A stretch of 64,000 nucleotides of DNA from Flavobacterium sp. (lineage in GTDB: Bacteria; Bacteroidota; Bacteroidia; Flavobacteriales; Flavobacteriaceae), in the NCBI RefSeq assembly GCF_027484705.1, contig NZ_JAIXSL010000010.1:105557-169556 (forward strand), in the 5' to 3' direction. A program made the position numbers and the translations under genes. Each line of letters opens with the position of its first letter. The first letter of the stretch is position 1. Shown here piece by piece: positions 25,481-33,732 of this stretch. Below the pieces are notes generated by a model that saw only the letters and a list, made by a program, of their open reading frames with translations, was not told the DNA's origin and searched no databases.

Positions 25481-27196
25481 ATGAAAAATAAGGCCAATAA
25501 AATTACCCTGCTGTACATTCTTTTTTCCATGCTGTTGGCAGTAGTAAGTTATTACGGCTTCAATAGTTTTCATACTACACAAGATCAGGTTTTACTTGAT
25601 TTCAGTTTCATCAAAGACATTGTTTTCATTATTATTTCCGGAATCATTTTTAAAGTCGTATTGACAAAAAACGATTACCGCAACAGCCGTACTTTTGAAA
25701 AACTTCAGGCGATTAACGAAGAAATCAAAGCTTCGAACGAACGCTATGATATTGTAGCCAAAGCGACAAGCGACACGATTTGGGACTGGAAAATTCAGGA
25801 AGATGATTTCATCTGGAACAAAGGAATTCAAGGCGTTTTTGGGTATAAGAAGGAAGACGTCGGCAAGACTTCGAAATGGTGGTTTGACCGAATTCATCCT
25901 GAAGACAGTATTAAGATGTCGATTAAGCTGTATTCATTCATCGAACAGAAAACCGAAAAATGGCAGGATGAATACCGTTTCAAATGCGCGGACGGAACTT
26001 ATAAATATGTTTTTGACAGGGGATTTCTTGTGAAGGATGACGCTGGTAATGCGATTCGTATGATTGGAGCGATTCAGGATGTCACCAAACAGAAAGAGGA
26101 AGAACAGCGACTTAAATTGCTCGAAACCGTGATTACGCAAACCAAAGATGCCGTAATCATTACCGAATCGGAAAAACAAAGCAAGACGATTCCTAAAATT
26201 GTATTCGTCAATCCTGCTTTTTCGGAAATGACCGGCTACAAACCTGCGGAAGTGATTGGAAAAACGCCGACGGTTTTTATGGGACGGAAAGCAGTGAAAA
26301 ATGATATCGCTAAATTATCCAAAGCTTTAAAAGGGAAGGAAGAATTTAAATTCGAGACTTTGAACCACACCAAAACTGGTGTTGAATATTGGGTCAATTT
26401 TTCAATGATTCCGATCACGAACCAGGAAGGCGAACATTCACACTGGATTTCGATACAGCGTGACATTACCGAAGAAAAGAAACAGGAAAAAGAGAAAGAA
26501 CAGCTGATTCGGGAACTGACGCAGAACAATAAGGATTTGAAACAATTCTCATACATCACTTCGCACAACCTTAGAGCGCCATTATCGAATTTGACAGGCT
26601 TGTTGAATCTGATGCATGAAATTCCGGTTGAAAATCAGGAATTGCGCGAGATTATCAATGGTTTTTCGACCTCGACAAATTTGCTCAACGAGACCATTAA
26701 TGACTTGGTGAAAGTGGTGATCATTAAGGACAATCCATCAATCAACAAGGAAGAAGTTTTAATAAAGGATGTGTTTGAGAATGTTTTCAACCAATTGAGT
26801 TACCTGATTAGCTTACACAAACCTATTCTGAAGATTGAGCTTGAAAGAGTGACCATCCTCAACATCAACAAGGCGTATCTGGAAAGCATCCTATTGAATC
26901 TGTTTACCAATGCCATCAAATACCGATCGCCCAAAAGAACTTTGCGAATTTTTGTTTCTTCGAAAGAAATCGACAACCAGATTGTTTTGATTTTTAAAGA
27001 CAACGGAATTGGAATTGACCTGGAACGCAATGGCGATAAAATCTTCGGGCTTTACCAAAGATTTCACAATTATTCCGACAGTAAAGGTTTGGGATTGTAT
27101 CTCGTAAAATCGCAGGTGGAATCGATGGGCGGAACCATCAGCGTGGAAAGCGAAGTGGACAAAGGCACTACATTCACCATAACATTTAAAAAATAA
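25481..27196 (+). CDS. PAS-domain sensor histidine kinase
   Basis: This 571-residue kinase has two membrane segments (about 8-28 and 43-61) with only a short loop between them, so the signal is probably sensed in the membrane or cytoplasm. Two PAS/PAC domains follow at about 85-205 (ATSDTIWDWKIQEDDFIW, GAIQDVTKQK) and 215-330 (VFVNPAFSEMTGYKPAEVIG). Then come a phosphoacceptor segment SHNLRAPLSNLTGLL with His362 and an HATPase domain (NLFTNAIKYRSP, DNGIGIDL, GLGLYLVKSQVE). It is followed 6 bases later by a stand-alone receiver. PAS cofactor and ligand cannot be told. Confidence 0.95.
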   Translation: MKNKANKITLLYILFSMLLAVVSYYGFNSFHTTQDQVLLDFSFIKDIVFIIISGIIFKVVLTKNDYRNSRTFEKLQAINEEIKASNERYDIVAKATSDTIWDWKIQEDDFIWNKGIQGVFGYKKEDVGKTSKWWFDRIHPEDSIKMSIKLYSFIEQKTEKWQDEYRFKCADGTYKYVFDRGFLVKDDAGNAIRMIGAIQDVTKQKEEEQRLKLLETVITQTKDAVIITESEKQSKTIPKIVFVNPAFSEMTGYKPAEVIGKTPTVFMGRKAVKNDIAKLSKALKGKEEFKFETLNHTKTGVEYWVNFSMIPITNQEGEHSHWISIQRDITEEKKQEKEKEQLIRELTQNNKDLKQFSYITSHNLRAPLSNLTGLLNLMHEIPVENQELREIINGFSTSTNLLNETINDLVKVVIIKDNPSINKEEVLIKDVFENVFNQLSYLISLHKPILKIELERVTILNINKAYLESILLNLFTNAIKYRSPKRTLRIFVSSKEIDNQIVLIFKDNGIGIDLERNGDKIFGLYQRFHNYSDSKGLGLYLVKSQVESMGGTISVESEVDKGTTFTITFKK

Positions 27197-27202
27197 ACCA
27201 GT

Positions 27203-27616
27203 ATGCTTGATTTAATTTTGTGTGTAGACGACGACCCTATTACACTGATGCTTTGTAAAATGGTGATCAACCGGTCCGATTTTGCGAAGGAACTGATTAC
27301 AGCGCAGGATGGCGAACAAGCATTGAATTATTTTGACGAATTGAAATTAAACAATTTAGGCACGGAAATAAAGCGTTATCCCGAATTGATTTTCCTTGAC
27401 CTCAATATGCCGGTCATGGGCGGTTGGGAGTTTTTGGATTATTTTGCGAAACAAGAATATCGCACACAGTTTCCTAATTGCAAGGTGATTGTTTTGTCTT
27501 CAACCATAGATCCTGAAGACATCAGTAAAGCAAAGACTTATCCTATGGTTCTCGACTTTTTATCAAAGCCCATTTCAAAGGAAATGCTTGAGGATTTAAA
27601 GAAAACATTGGTATAA
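27203..27616 (+). CDS. Stand-alone CheY/Rcp1-like response regulator receiver
   Basis: This 137-residue single receiver domain has an acidic pocket CVDDDP near residue 8-12, phosphoacceptor Asp66 in LIFLDLNMPVMGGWEFL, a Ser in VIVLSSTIDPED and Lys in FLSKPIS. It has no output domain, so it is likely a phosphotransfer or protein-interaction regulator, as in Rcp1-like partners of PAS or phytochrome kinases. It is in an operon with the kinase upstream and ends at a strong bidirectional terminator. Confidence 0.95.
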   Translation: MLDLILCVDDDPITLMLCKMVINRSDFAKELITAQDGEQALNYFDELKLNNLGTEIKRYPELIFLDLNMPVMGGWEFLDYFAKQEYRTQFPNCKVIVLSSTIDPEDISKAKTYPMVLDFLSKPISKEMLEDLKKTLV

Positions 27617-27617
27617 A

Positions 27618-27649
27618 AAAAACGCTCCAAATATTTGGAGCGTTTTTTT
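27618..27649. terminator. Bidirectional intrinsic terminator between the receiver gene and rpsT
   Basis: AACGCTCCAAA pairs with TTTGGAGCGTT around a 2-base AT centre, with A-runs on the left and a seven-T run on the right, so it can act for both convergent genes. Confidence 0.9.
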
Positions 27650-27666
27650 ATAGATTCAAAATACGA

Positions 27667-27918
27667 TTACAATTTTGCAACGTGTTTTGTTAGCTTAGAT
27701 TTCAAGTTAGAAGCTTTGTTATCGTGGATCACATTTTTCTTAGCCAATTTGTCGATCATAGAAATTACGCCAGACAATTTAGCCGAAGCATCTGATTTAT
27801 CGGTAGCCATACGCAAAGCTTTAATAGCGTTACGAGTGGTTTTATGCTGATAACGATTAAGAACTCTTCTTTTCTCGTTACTTCTGATTCTTTTTAAAGC
27901 TGACTTATGATTTGCCAT
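27667..27918 (-). CDS. rpsT: 30S ribosomal protein S20
   Basis: This 83-residue, Lys/Arg/Ala-rich, all-helical protein begins [24 protein letters not shown], the S20 hallmark, and has [28 protein letters not shown] in the middle. S20 binds 16S rRNA early in small-subunit assembly. It lies 30 bases downstream of the tRNA-Glu gene on the same strand and may share its transcript. Confidence 0.98.
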   Translation of the reverse strand: MANHKSALKRIRSNEKRRVLNRYQHKTTRNAIKALRMATDKSDASAKLSGVISMIDKLAKKNVIHDNKASNLKSKLTKHVAKL

Positions 27919-27948
27919 TTTGTTTTTTTCTTAAAATTTATTTTTTTG

Positions 27949-28020
27949 TAGCCCGTAGGGGAATCGAACCCCTCTTACCAGGATGAAAACCTGGCGTCCT
28001 AACCGATAGACGAACGGGCC
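27949..28020 (-). tRNA. tRNA-Glu (anticodon TTC)
   Basis: On the minus strand the 72 bases fold as a cloverleaf. The acceptor arm pairs GGCCCGT with ACGGGCT (first pair G-T, as commonly seen in this tRNA), the D arm contains TCTATCGGTTAGGA, and the anticodon stem CCAGG/CCTGG surrounds the loop TTTTCAT with anticodon TTC. The T arm is GAGGGGTTCGATTCCCCT. The discriminator base is A, and CCA is not encoded. An excellent promoter lies just upstream (28041-28070). Confidence 0.97.
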
Positions 28021-28040
28021 ATACTTCTGTAATGCGGATG

Positions 28041-28070
28041 CAAAAATACAACTATTTTCTATTCGCACAA
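28041..28070 (-). promoter_or_regulatory. Promoter of the tRNA-Glu gene
   Basis: Read on the minus strand: TTG (28070-28068), 19 bases, TATTTTTG (28048-28041). This is the best full match to the Bacteroidota TTG-N19-TAnnTTTG promoter in the window, and the tRNA 5' end is 21 bases downstream of the box. Confidence 0.75.
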
Positions 28071-28098
28071 TAGCTAAAGTAATTTTTTTTATTTTTTT

Positions 28099-29577
28099 TT
28101 AGTAGGCCTTGGCGAACAGTACTCTGCCTGAGGATTTTGCGCCTGAAAAAACACAATTCCCAGCCTCATTTTTTCCATTTAAAGGGATACAACGGATGGT
28201 TGCTTTGGTCAAATCCTTGATTTTTTCTTCGGTTTCTGCAGTTCCATCCCAATGTGCAGAGATGAATCCGCCTTTGTTTTCAAGAACGCTTTGAAATTCC
28301 TCAAACGAATTGACTTCGGTAATATGTGATTCTCTGTAATTTAAAGCCTTGTCAAAAAGGTCTGTTTGGATTTTTTCGAGCAATTCACTGACATAATTTA
28401 CGATACTGTCTTTGGCAACGATTTCTTTGGACAGAGTATCACGGCGCGCGACTTCAAAAGTTCCGTTTTCCAAATCTTTTGGCCCTACGGCGATTCTGAT
28501 CGGCACGCCTTTCAATTCCCATTCTGCAAATTTGAATCCTGGTTTTTGGGTCGTACGATCGTCGTATTTCACAGAAATCCTGAGCTTTTTCAATTGGACT
28601 GTCAGTTCATTGACTGCTGAAGTAATTTCATTGAGCTGTTCGTCAGATTTGTATATCGGGACAATAACCACCTGAATCGGCGCTAAATTTGGAGGCAATA
28701 CCAATCCCTGATCATCAGAATGCGTCATTACTAAAGCGCCCATCAAACGCGTTGAAACGCCCCATGAAGTTCCCCATACATATTCTTGTTTCCCTTCCGC
28801 ATTGGCAAATTTGACATCGAAGGCTTTGGCAAAATTCTGTCCTAAAAAGTGCGAGGTTCCGGCTTGTAATGCTTTTCCGTCCTGCATTAAAGCTTCAATA
28901 CAATACGTTTCTTCGGCCCCTGCAAAACGTTCGGTTTCAGTTTTTAACCCTTTAATCACGGGAATAGCCATGAAGTTCTCTACGAACTCGGCGTATACAT
29001 TCATCATTTTCTCCGATTCTTCAATGGCTTCTGACTTAGTGGCATGCGCGGTATGTCCTTCCTGCCATAGAAATTCAGCCGTACGCAAAAACAAACGTGT
29101 ACGCATTTCCCAACGTACTACATTCGCCCATTGGTTGATTAGTAAAGGTAAATCTCTGTAAGACTGCACCCAGTTTTTATAGGTTGACCAGATAATTGCC
29201 TCACTTGTCGGACGCACAATCAGTTCTTCTTCTAATTTGGCATTCGGATCGACCATTAATTTACCTGGTTTGTCCGGATCGTTCTTCAATCTGTAATGTG
29301 TAACGATAGCGCACTCTTTAGCAAAACCTTCTGCATTTTTCTCTTCCGCTTCAAACATGCTCTTCGGAACAAACAAAGGAAAATAGGCATTGCTGTGTCC
29401 GGTTTCTTTAAACATACGGTCGAGTTCAGCCTGCATTTTTTCCCAAATGGCATAACCGTATGGCTTGATGACCATACAACCTCTGACGCCGGAATTTTCG
29501 GCAAGATCGGCTTTCACAACCAGTTCGTTGTACCATTTTGAATAATCTTCAGATCTTGTAGTAAGGTTCTTGCTCAT
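28099..29577 (-). CDS. proS: Proline--tRNA ligase (short, eukaryote/archaeal-like type)
   Basis: This 492-residue class II synthetase begins [20 protein letters not shown] and has the short-form layout without the bacterial insertion editing domain. The catalytic core (about 1-290) has motif 2-type [26 protein letters not shown], and [17 protein letters not shown] and [21 protein letters not shown] near motif 3. The anticodon-binding domain follows ([14 protein letters not shown]) and a C-terminal zinc-binding-like region ends in VLFAKAY. It charges tRNA-Pro. A divergent promoter lies between it and the lipoprotein gene. Confidence 0.97.
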   Translation of the reverse strand: MSKNLTTRSEDYSKWYNELVVKADLAENSGVRGCMVIKPYGYAIWEKMQAELDRMFKETGHSNAYFPLFVPKSMFEAEEKNAEGFAKECAIVTHYRLKNDPDKPGKLMVDPNAKLEEELIVRPTSEAIIWSTYKNWVQSYRDLPLLINQWANVVRWEMRTRLFLRTAEFLWQEGHTAHATKSEAIEESEKMMNVYAEFVENFMAIPVIKGLKTETERFAGAEETYCIEALMQDGKALQAGTSHFLGQNFAKAFDVKFANAEGKQEYVWGTSWGVSTRLMGALVMTHSDDQGLVLPPNLAPIQVVIVPIYKSDEQLNEITSAVNELTVQLKKLRISVKYDDRTTQKPGFKFAEWELKGVPIRIAVGPKDLENGTFEVARRDTLSKEIVAKDSIVNYVSELLEKIQTDLFDKALNYRESHITEVNSFEEFQSVLENKGGFISAHWDGTAETEEKIKDLTKATIRCIPLNGKNEAGNCVFSGAKSSGRVLFAKAY

Positions 29578-29629
29578 AGCTGTGTATTGGCATAAAAATT
29601 GTTTAACTTTTTTTAACTAAATAGTTTGG

Positions 29630-29660
29630 CAAAACTAACTAATTTTGTGTTGTCCGACAA
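29630..29660 (-). promoter_or_regulatory. Promoter of proS
   Basis: On the minus strand: TTG (29660-29658), 20 bases, TAGTTTTG (29637-29630). It overlaps the opposing -7 box of the lipoprotein gene (29640-29647). Confidence 0.65.
29640..29647 (+). promoter_or_regulatory. -7 element of the Trp/Gly-rich lipoprotein gene
   Basis: TAATTTTG matches TAnnTTTG, 31 bases before the ATG at 29679. It lies within the spacer of the divergent proS promoter, so the two polymerases would compete. Confidence 0.5.
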
Positions 29661-29678
29661 TAAAAAAAACGGTTGACT

Positions 29679-30629
29679 ATGAAAACTAAATATTTCTCAG
29701 CACAAAAAAATTCCGCCTATTTCATCCTTGGAATTTTGACCATATTAGCGACTTCCTGTGGGACTTACCAAAACACTTCCTATTATGACCGTGATGGTAT
29801 ATACGGAAGTTCAGAACCCCAAAACAGAACCGCTTCGGCTTCTAAAAATGATGTCGAGAACAGCCATTACAAAGATTATTTCAGTTCCTTACAAGATAAT
29901 CAGGGAAAAGAGGAGATTTTCAGTGACGTAGAAAGTTACAGTTCCAATAATTATAATGATGACAACAGCAATCAGGGATACACCTCAAGCTATTCGGATT
30001 GGGGCTCTTCTGCTGACAATATAAATGTCAACATTTACGGTAATAATTGGGGATGGAACTTAGGCTGGGGATGGAACTTAGGCTGGGGATGGAATTCTTG
30101 GTATGGCCCAGCATATTACGGTTGGGGATATAACCCATGGTATAATCCTTATTATGGATGGGGTTACGGATGGAGCTCTTACGGAAATTATTATTCAGGA
30201 TATCACAGCCCCTATTATCAGCCTTATTCTCATGGTATCAGAAATTACTCAGGACCGGGTCGGACTTATTCGACTAATCCACAAGGCGGTATCAGAACCA
30301 ATAATTCGAACAGTAACGGCACTAGAAACTATAGCTCAGGCACCCGAAATTATAATTCCGGAGTGCGAACCAATACAGGTAATAACAGTAATACCCAATA
30401 CGGAACCCGACCAACCAGAACCATCACAAGAAATCCGAATACTGTAAACAACAATAATTACAACAATGGCAATACCACGCGTTCATACAATAATGCCTCA
30501 ACCAGAACACCGTCGAATCCGCCAAGAAACAATAATTACAATTCGACACCCACAAGGTCTTACAGTTCGCCATCGCCAAGTTACAGTGGAAGTTCCAGTC
30601 CTTCAAGATCTGCAGGTGGAAGAAGATAA
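29679..30629 (+). CDS. Lipoprotein with Trp/Gly/Tyr-rich tandem repeats, function unknown
   Basis: The ATG at 29679 is preferred over an in-frame TTG two codons earlier and gives 316 residues. The N-terminus has a lipoprotein signal with lipobox LATSC (Cys27). An acidic, Ser/Asn-rich stretch follows, then at about 120-185 an extraordinary Trp-Gly-Tyr-rich segment with tandem GWGWNL units and repeated YYGWGY motifs. The C-terminal half is Asn/Ser/Thr/Arg-rich and disordered, ending in SAGGRR. It is probably an extracytoplasmic lipoprotein. Related proteins occur in Flavobacteria, but I know no function. The codons of the repeat are an exact 18-bp tandem duplication. Confidence 0.85.
   Translation: MKTKYFSAQKNSAYFILGILTILATSCGTYQNTSYYDRDGIYGSSEPQNRTASASKNDVENSHYKDYFSSLQDNQGKEEIFSDVESYSSNNYNDDNSNQGYTSSYSDWGSSADNINVNIYGNNWGWNLGWGWNLGWGWNSWYGPAYYGWGYNPWYNPYYGWGYGWSSYGNYYSGYHSPYYQPYSHGIRNYSGPGRTYSTNPQGGIRTNNSNSNGTRNYSSGTRNYNSGVRTNTGNNSNTQYGTRPTRTITRNPNTVNNNNYNNGNTTRSYNNASTRTPSNPPRNNNYNSTPTRSYSSPSPSYSGSSSPSRSAGGRR
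30049..30096 (+). repeat. 18-bp tandem repeat inside the lipoprotein gene
   Basis: Unit GGGGATGGAACTTAGGCT is present twice exactly (30049-30066, 30067-30084) and partly a third time (30085-30095). It encodes GWNLGW repeats. As a multiple of three, copy-number change would keep the reading frame. Confidence 0.85.
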
Positions 30630-30695
30630 AACCAATAATAATTTTACCTACGCTTTTGAGCACCATCAATCGCGTAGTTTTTTTTTGAAAAAATA

Positions 30696-32201
30696 ATGAT
30701 GAAAAAATATTTTGCCCTACTGATTGCCGGATTGAGTTTTGTTAATTTACAAGCCCAAACTATTGCAGACGCCTTGTTGTATTCTCAAGACCAACTGACC
30801 GGAACTGCCCGTTTCGGAGCTATGAGCGGTGCTTTTGGTGCTTTAGGGGGAGATTTTTCTTCCATCAATGTAAACCCTGCTGGAAGTGCCGTGTTCTCTA
30901 ACAATCAAGCTGCCATTACTTTTACCAACTACAACAAAAAAAATAATTCGGAGTATTTCGGATCAAAAATAAGCACCAGTAATACTGCATTTGATATTAA
31001 TCAAGCTGGTGGTGCGCTGGTTTTTATAAATTCCGATGAAAAAAATCCGTGGAAAAAATTTGTGCTTTCTGTAGATTATGAAAACACTTCCAATTTTGAC
31101 AATGCTATCACAACCTTCGGAACCAATCCAAACCAATCCGTAACAGATTATTTTTTAAGTTATGCAAATCCGGGATTGTATAATTCAAATATTTCGGAAA
31201 CTATGATTAGCGGCACCAATAACTTTTATGAATTTTTACCAGATTTCAGAACACAACAAGCTTTTTTAGGTTATCAAGCTTATGCGATCAATCCTATAAC
31301 CCCAGATAACAATACCTATGAGGCGAATGTTACCGCAGGAAATTTTTATCAAGAAAACTACATTGACTCTAAAGGTTATAATGGTAAAGTGGCGTTTAAT
31401 GTTGCAGCACAATATACCGACCGATTTTATTTCGGTTTAAACCTGAATAGCCATTTTACAGATTATGAAAAATCAACACTTTTCTTTGAAGAAAATGACA
31501 ACAACCAAACTAGCGGAATCAGGAATTTACAATTTGAAAACTACACGCACACCTACGGAAATGGATTTTCATTCCAATTGGGTGCTTTAGCAAAACTGAC
31601 TTCTTCTTTAAGAGCCGGTTTGGCTTATGAATCACCCACTTGGTATCAGTTGACCGATGAGCGAATACAAATTTTATCAAGTATACGATATACTCCTACT
31701 GCCATTGGTGCAACGATAAGTTCAGATCTTTTTAGCACTCCAACTTACAAACTCCAAACAGCAAGCAAATGGACTGGAAGTTTGGCTTATGTTTTTGGAA
31801 AGAAAGGATTAATCAGTGTTGATTACAATATCAAAAATTATAGTAACATTGCTTTTAAAACCCGTGGTTATTATTTTAATACTATCAATGCGAACGGTGA
31901 TAATGTATTACACGCCGCAAGTGAACTGCGCATCGGTGGTGAATACCGCATCAAGGAATGGAGCTTGCGCGGCGGGTATCGTTACGAACAAAGCCCATAT
32001 AAAGACAAGAGAATCATGGGCGACTTGGCCGGATTCTCTACCGGATTCGGGTATCATTTTGGCACCACAAGATTGGATTTATCGTACGCCTATTCCCAAA
32101 GAAAATCTCAGGAACCGTTTTTCACGCAAGGGTTTACAGCGGCTCCGAAAATAAAAACCGAAAACAACAATTTCGCCTTGACTTTGGTTTTTGAGTTGTA
32201 A
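30696..32201 (+). CDS. FadL/OmpP1-type outer membrane transport protein
   Basis: This 501-residue beta-barrel protein has a signal peptide (cut near LQAQ, residue 21) and the FadL/OmpP1 N-terminal pattern ALLYSQDQLTGTARFGAMSGAFGALGGDFSSINVNPAGSAVFS, which in this family forms the plug or hatch. The rest is alternating polar and aromatic beta-strands with many Tyr/Asn residues, and the C-terminus ends in a typical outer-membrane strand NNFALTLVFEL. FadL proteins take up hydrophobic compounds such as fatty acids across the outer membrane; the substrate here is unknown. It is followed by a terminator and the third structured repeat. Confidence 0.92.
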   Translation: MMKKYFALLIAGLSFVNLQAQTIADALLYSQDQLTGTARFGAMSGAFGALGGDFSSINVNPAGSAVFSNNQAAITFTNYNKKNNSEYFGSKISTSNTAFDINQAGGALVFINSDEKNPWKKFVLSVDYENTSNFDNAITTFGTNPNQSVTDYFLSYANPGLYNSNISETMISGTNNFYEFLPDFRTQQAFLGYQAYAINPITPDNNTYEANVTAGNFYQENYIDSKGYNGKVAFNVAAQYTDRFYFGLNLNSHFTDYEKSTLFFEENDNNQTSGIRNLQFENYTHTYGNGFSFQLGALAKLTSSLRAGLAYESPTWYQLTDERIQILSSIRYTPTAIGATISSDLFSTPTYKLQTASKWTGSLAYVFGKKGLISVDYNIKNYSNIAFKTRGYYFNTINANGDNVLHAASELRIGGEYRIKEWSLRGGYRYEQSPYKDKRIMGDLAGFSTGFGYHFGTTRLDLSYAYSQRKSQEPFFTQGFTAAPKIKTENNNFALTLVFEL

Positions 32202-32221
32202 CTTTTCAAATCAGCCATAAT

Positions 32222-32258
32222 AAAACGACCGTCACGATTTCATGATGGTCGTTTTTTT
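32222..32258 (+). terminator. Intrinsic terminator after the FadL-like gene
   Basis: AAAACGACC (32223-32231 region) pairs with GGTCGTTTT, with an inner GTCA/TGAT stem, and is followed by a T-run (32252-32258). Confidence 0.85.
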
Positions 32259-32337
32259 AGCCCTGATGGCAGCGGTTATCCTTTTGTGCCGGCTTTCGGC
32301 GCAAAAGATAGTAGCGGACAGCAGGTTCCCGGCTCCT
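32258..32337 (+). ncRNA. flavo-1-like structured element, copy 3
   Basis: It begins TAGCCCTGATGG right after the terminator T-run and has the long stem CTTTTGTGCCG / CGGCGCAAAAG around GCTTT, and a tail with GGACAGCAGGTTCCCGGCT. The sequence differs from copies 1 and 2, but pairing is kept (for example the T-A to G-C switches). It lies about 80 bases upstream of the rimO start; the rimO -7 box (32380-32387) follows the element, so it is probably not part of the rimO leader. Confidence 0.7.
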
Positions 32338-32379
32338 TAAAATTTAACTTCATATTAGGCGATAAGGAATAAAAAAGCG

Positions 32380-32387
32380 TAATTTTG
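32380..32387 (+). promoter_or_regulatory. -7 promoter element of rimO
   Basis: TAATTTTG fits TAnnTTTG and is 31 bases before the ATG at 32419. No clear -33 TTG at the usual distance. Confidence 0.5.
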
Positions 32388-32418
32388 CACGCCTTCCGAA
32401 CAATCAAGGTACAAATCC

Positions 32419-33732
32419 ATGAGAACCAAGTCGTTAAAAAAGAATAAGATCAATGTCATCACTTTAGGATGTTCGAAAAATGTTTATGACAGCGAAGTGC
32501 TGATGGGGCAATTGCGCGCCAACGGAAAAGACGTCGAACATGAAGCGCCTGCCGAACGCGAAGGCAACATCATCGTGATCAACACTTGCGGATTTATTGA
32601 CAACGCCAAAGCCGAATCGGTCAATATGATTTTGGAATATGCCGATAAGAAAGAACGCGGTTTGGTCGATAAAGTTTTTGTGACCGGATGTTTGTCGGAA
32701 CGCTACAGACCTGATTTGGAGAAAGAAATTCCGAACGTAGACCAGTTTTTCGGAACGACCGAATTGCCTCAATTACTTAAAGCTTTGGGCGCCGATTATA
32801 AACATGAATTGTTGGGCGAACGCTTGACGACGACGCCGAAAAATTACGCTTACCTCAAAATTGCAGAAGGTTGCGACCGACCTTGCAGTTTCTGTGCAAT
32901 TCCACTCATGCGAGGCAAACACGTTTCCCAACCGATTGAAAAACTGGTCAAAGAAGCCCAAGGTTTGGCGCGTGATGGCGTGAAAGAATTGATTTTGATT
33001 GCTCAGGATTTGACCTATTACGGTTTAGATATTTACAAAAAAAGAAACCTTGCCGAATTGCTCGAAAACTTAGTCAAAGTCGAAGGCATTGAATGGATTC
33101 GTTTGCATTACGCTTTTCCTACAGGTTTCCCAATGGATGTGTTGGAATTGATGAAACGCGAGCCTAAAATCTGTAATTACATCGATATTCCGTTACAGCA
33201 TATTTCAGATTCTATTTTGAAATCGATGCGACGCGGAACCACACAAGCTAAAACGACTAAACTGCTCAAAGATTTCCGTGATGCCGTTCCGGGTATGGCA
33301 ATCCGCACGACTTTGATTGTGGGTTATCCAGGAGAAACCGAAGAAGATTTCAACATTTTGAAGGACTTTGTTCAGGAAATGAAATTCGATCGAATGGGCT
33401 GTTTCGCTTATTCACATGAAGAAAACACACACGCCTATTTACTTGAAGACGATGTTCCCGATGCTGTGAAACAAGCCCGCGCCGAAGAAATCATGGAACT
33501 GCAATCGCAAATCTCATGGGATTTGAACCAAGAGAAAATCGGACAGACTTTTAAATGCATCATCGACAGGAAAGAAGGCGCTCATTTTGTAGGCCGCACC
33601 GAATTTGACAGTCCCGATGTGGATAATGAAGTACTAATCGATGCGTCGAAACACTATTTAAAAACTGGTGATTTTGCGATGATTAAAATTACCGAAGCTA
33701 CTGAATTCGACTTATACGGCGAGCCTGTGTAA
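32419..33732 (+). CDS. rimO: Ribosomal protein S12 methylthiotransferase
   Basis: This 437-residue enzyme adds a methylthio group to the conserved Asp of ribosomal protein S12, using S-adenosylmethionine and two 4Fe-4S clusters. Seen: the N-terminal MTTase domain with cluster-binding Cys in VITLGCSKNVYDSE, VINTCGFIDNAK and FVTGCLSER; the radical SAM motif CDRPCSFCAIP (CxxxCxxC) with RGKHVS; LIAQDLTYYGLDIY; and a C-terminal TRAM domain ending TEFDLYGEPV, typical of RimO. It ends exactly where the convergent TorF-like gene ends, with no base between the two stop codons. Confidence 0.97.
   Translation: MRTKSLKKNKINVITLGCSKNVYDSEVLMGQLRANGKDVEHEAPAEREGNIIVINTCGFIDNAKAESVNMILEYADKKERGLVDKVFVTGCLSERYRPDLEKEIPNVDQFFGTTELPQLLKALGADYKHELLGERLTTTPKNYAYLKIAEGCDRPCSFCAIPLMRGKHVSQPIEKLVKEAQGLARDGVKELILIAQDLTYYGLDIYKKRNLAELLENLVKVEGIEWIRLHYAFPTGFPMDVLELMKREPKICNYIDIPLQHISDSILKSMRRGTTQAKTTKLLKDFRDAVPGMAIRTTLIVGYPGETEEDFNILKDFVQEMKFDRMGCFAYSHEENTHAYLLEDDVPDAVKQARAEEIMELQSQISWDLNQEKIGQTFKCIIDRKEGAHFVGRTEFDSPDVDNEVLIDASKHYLKTGDFAMIKITEATEFDLYGEPV

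Noticed and set aside
30103..30447. 114-residue ORF in another frame of the lipoprotein gene
   Set aside because: Low-complexity DNA gives long open frames in several phases; the lipobox frame is the real one.
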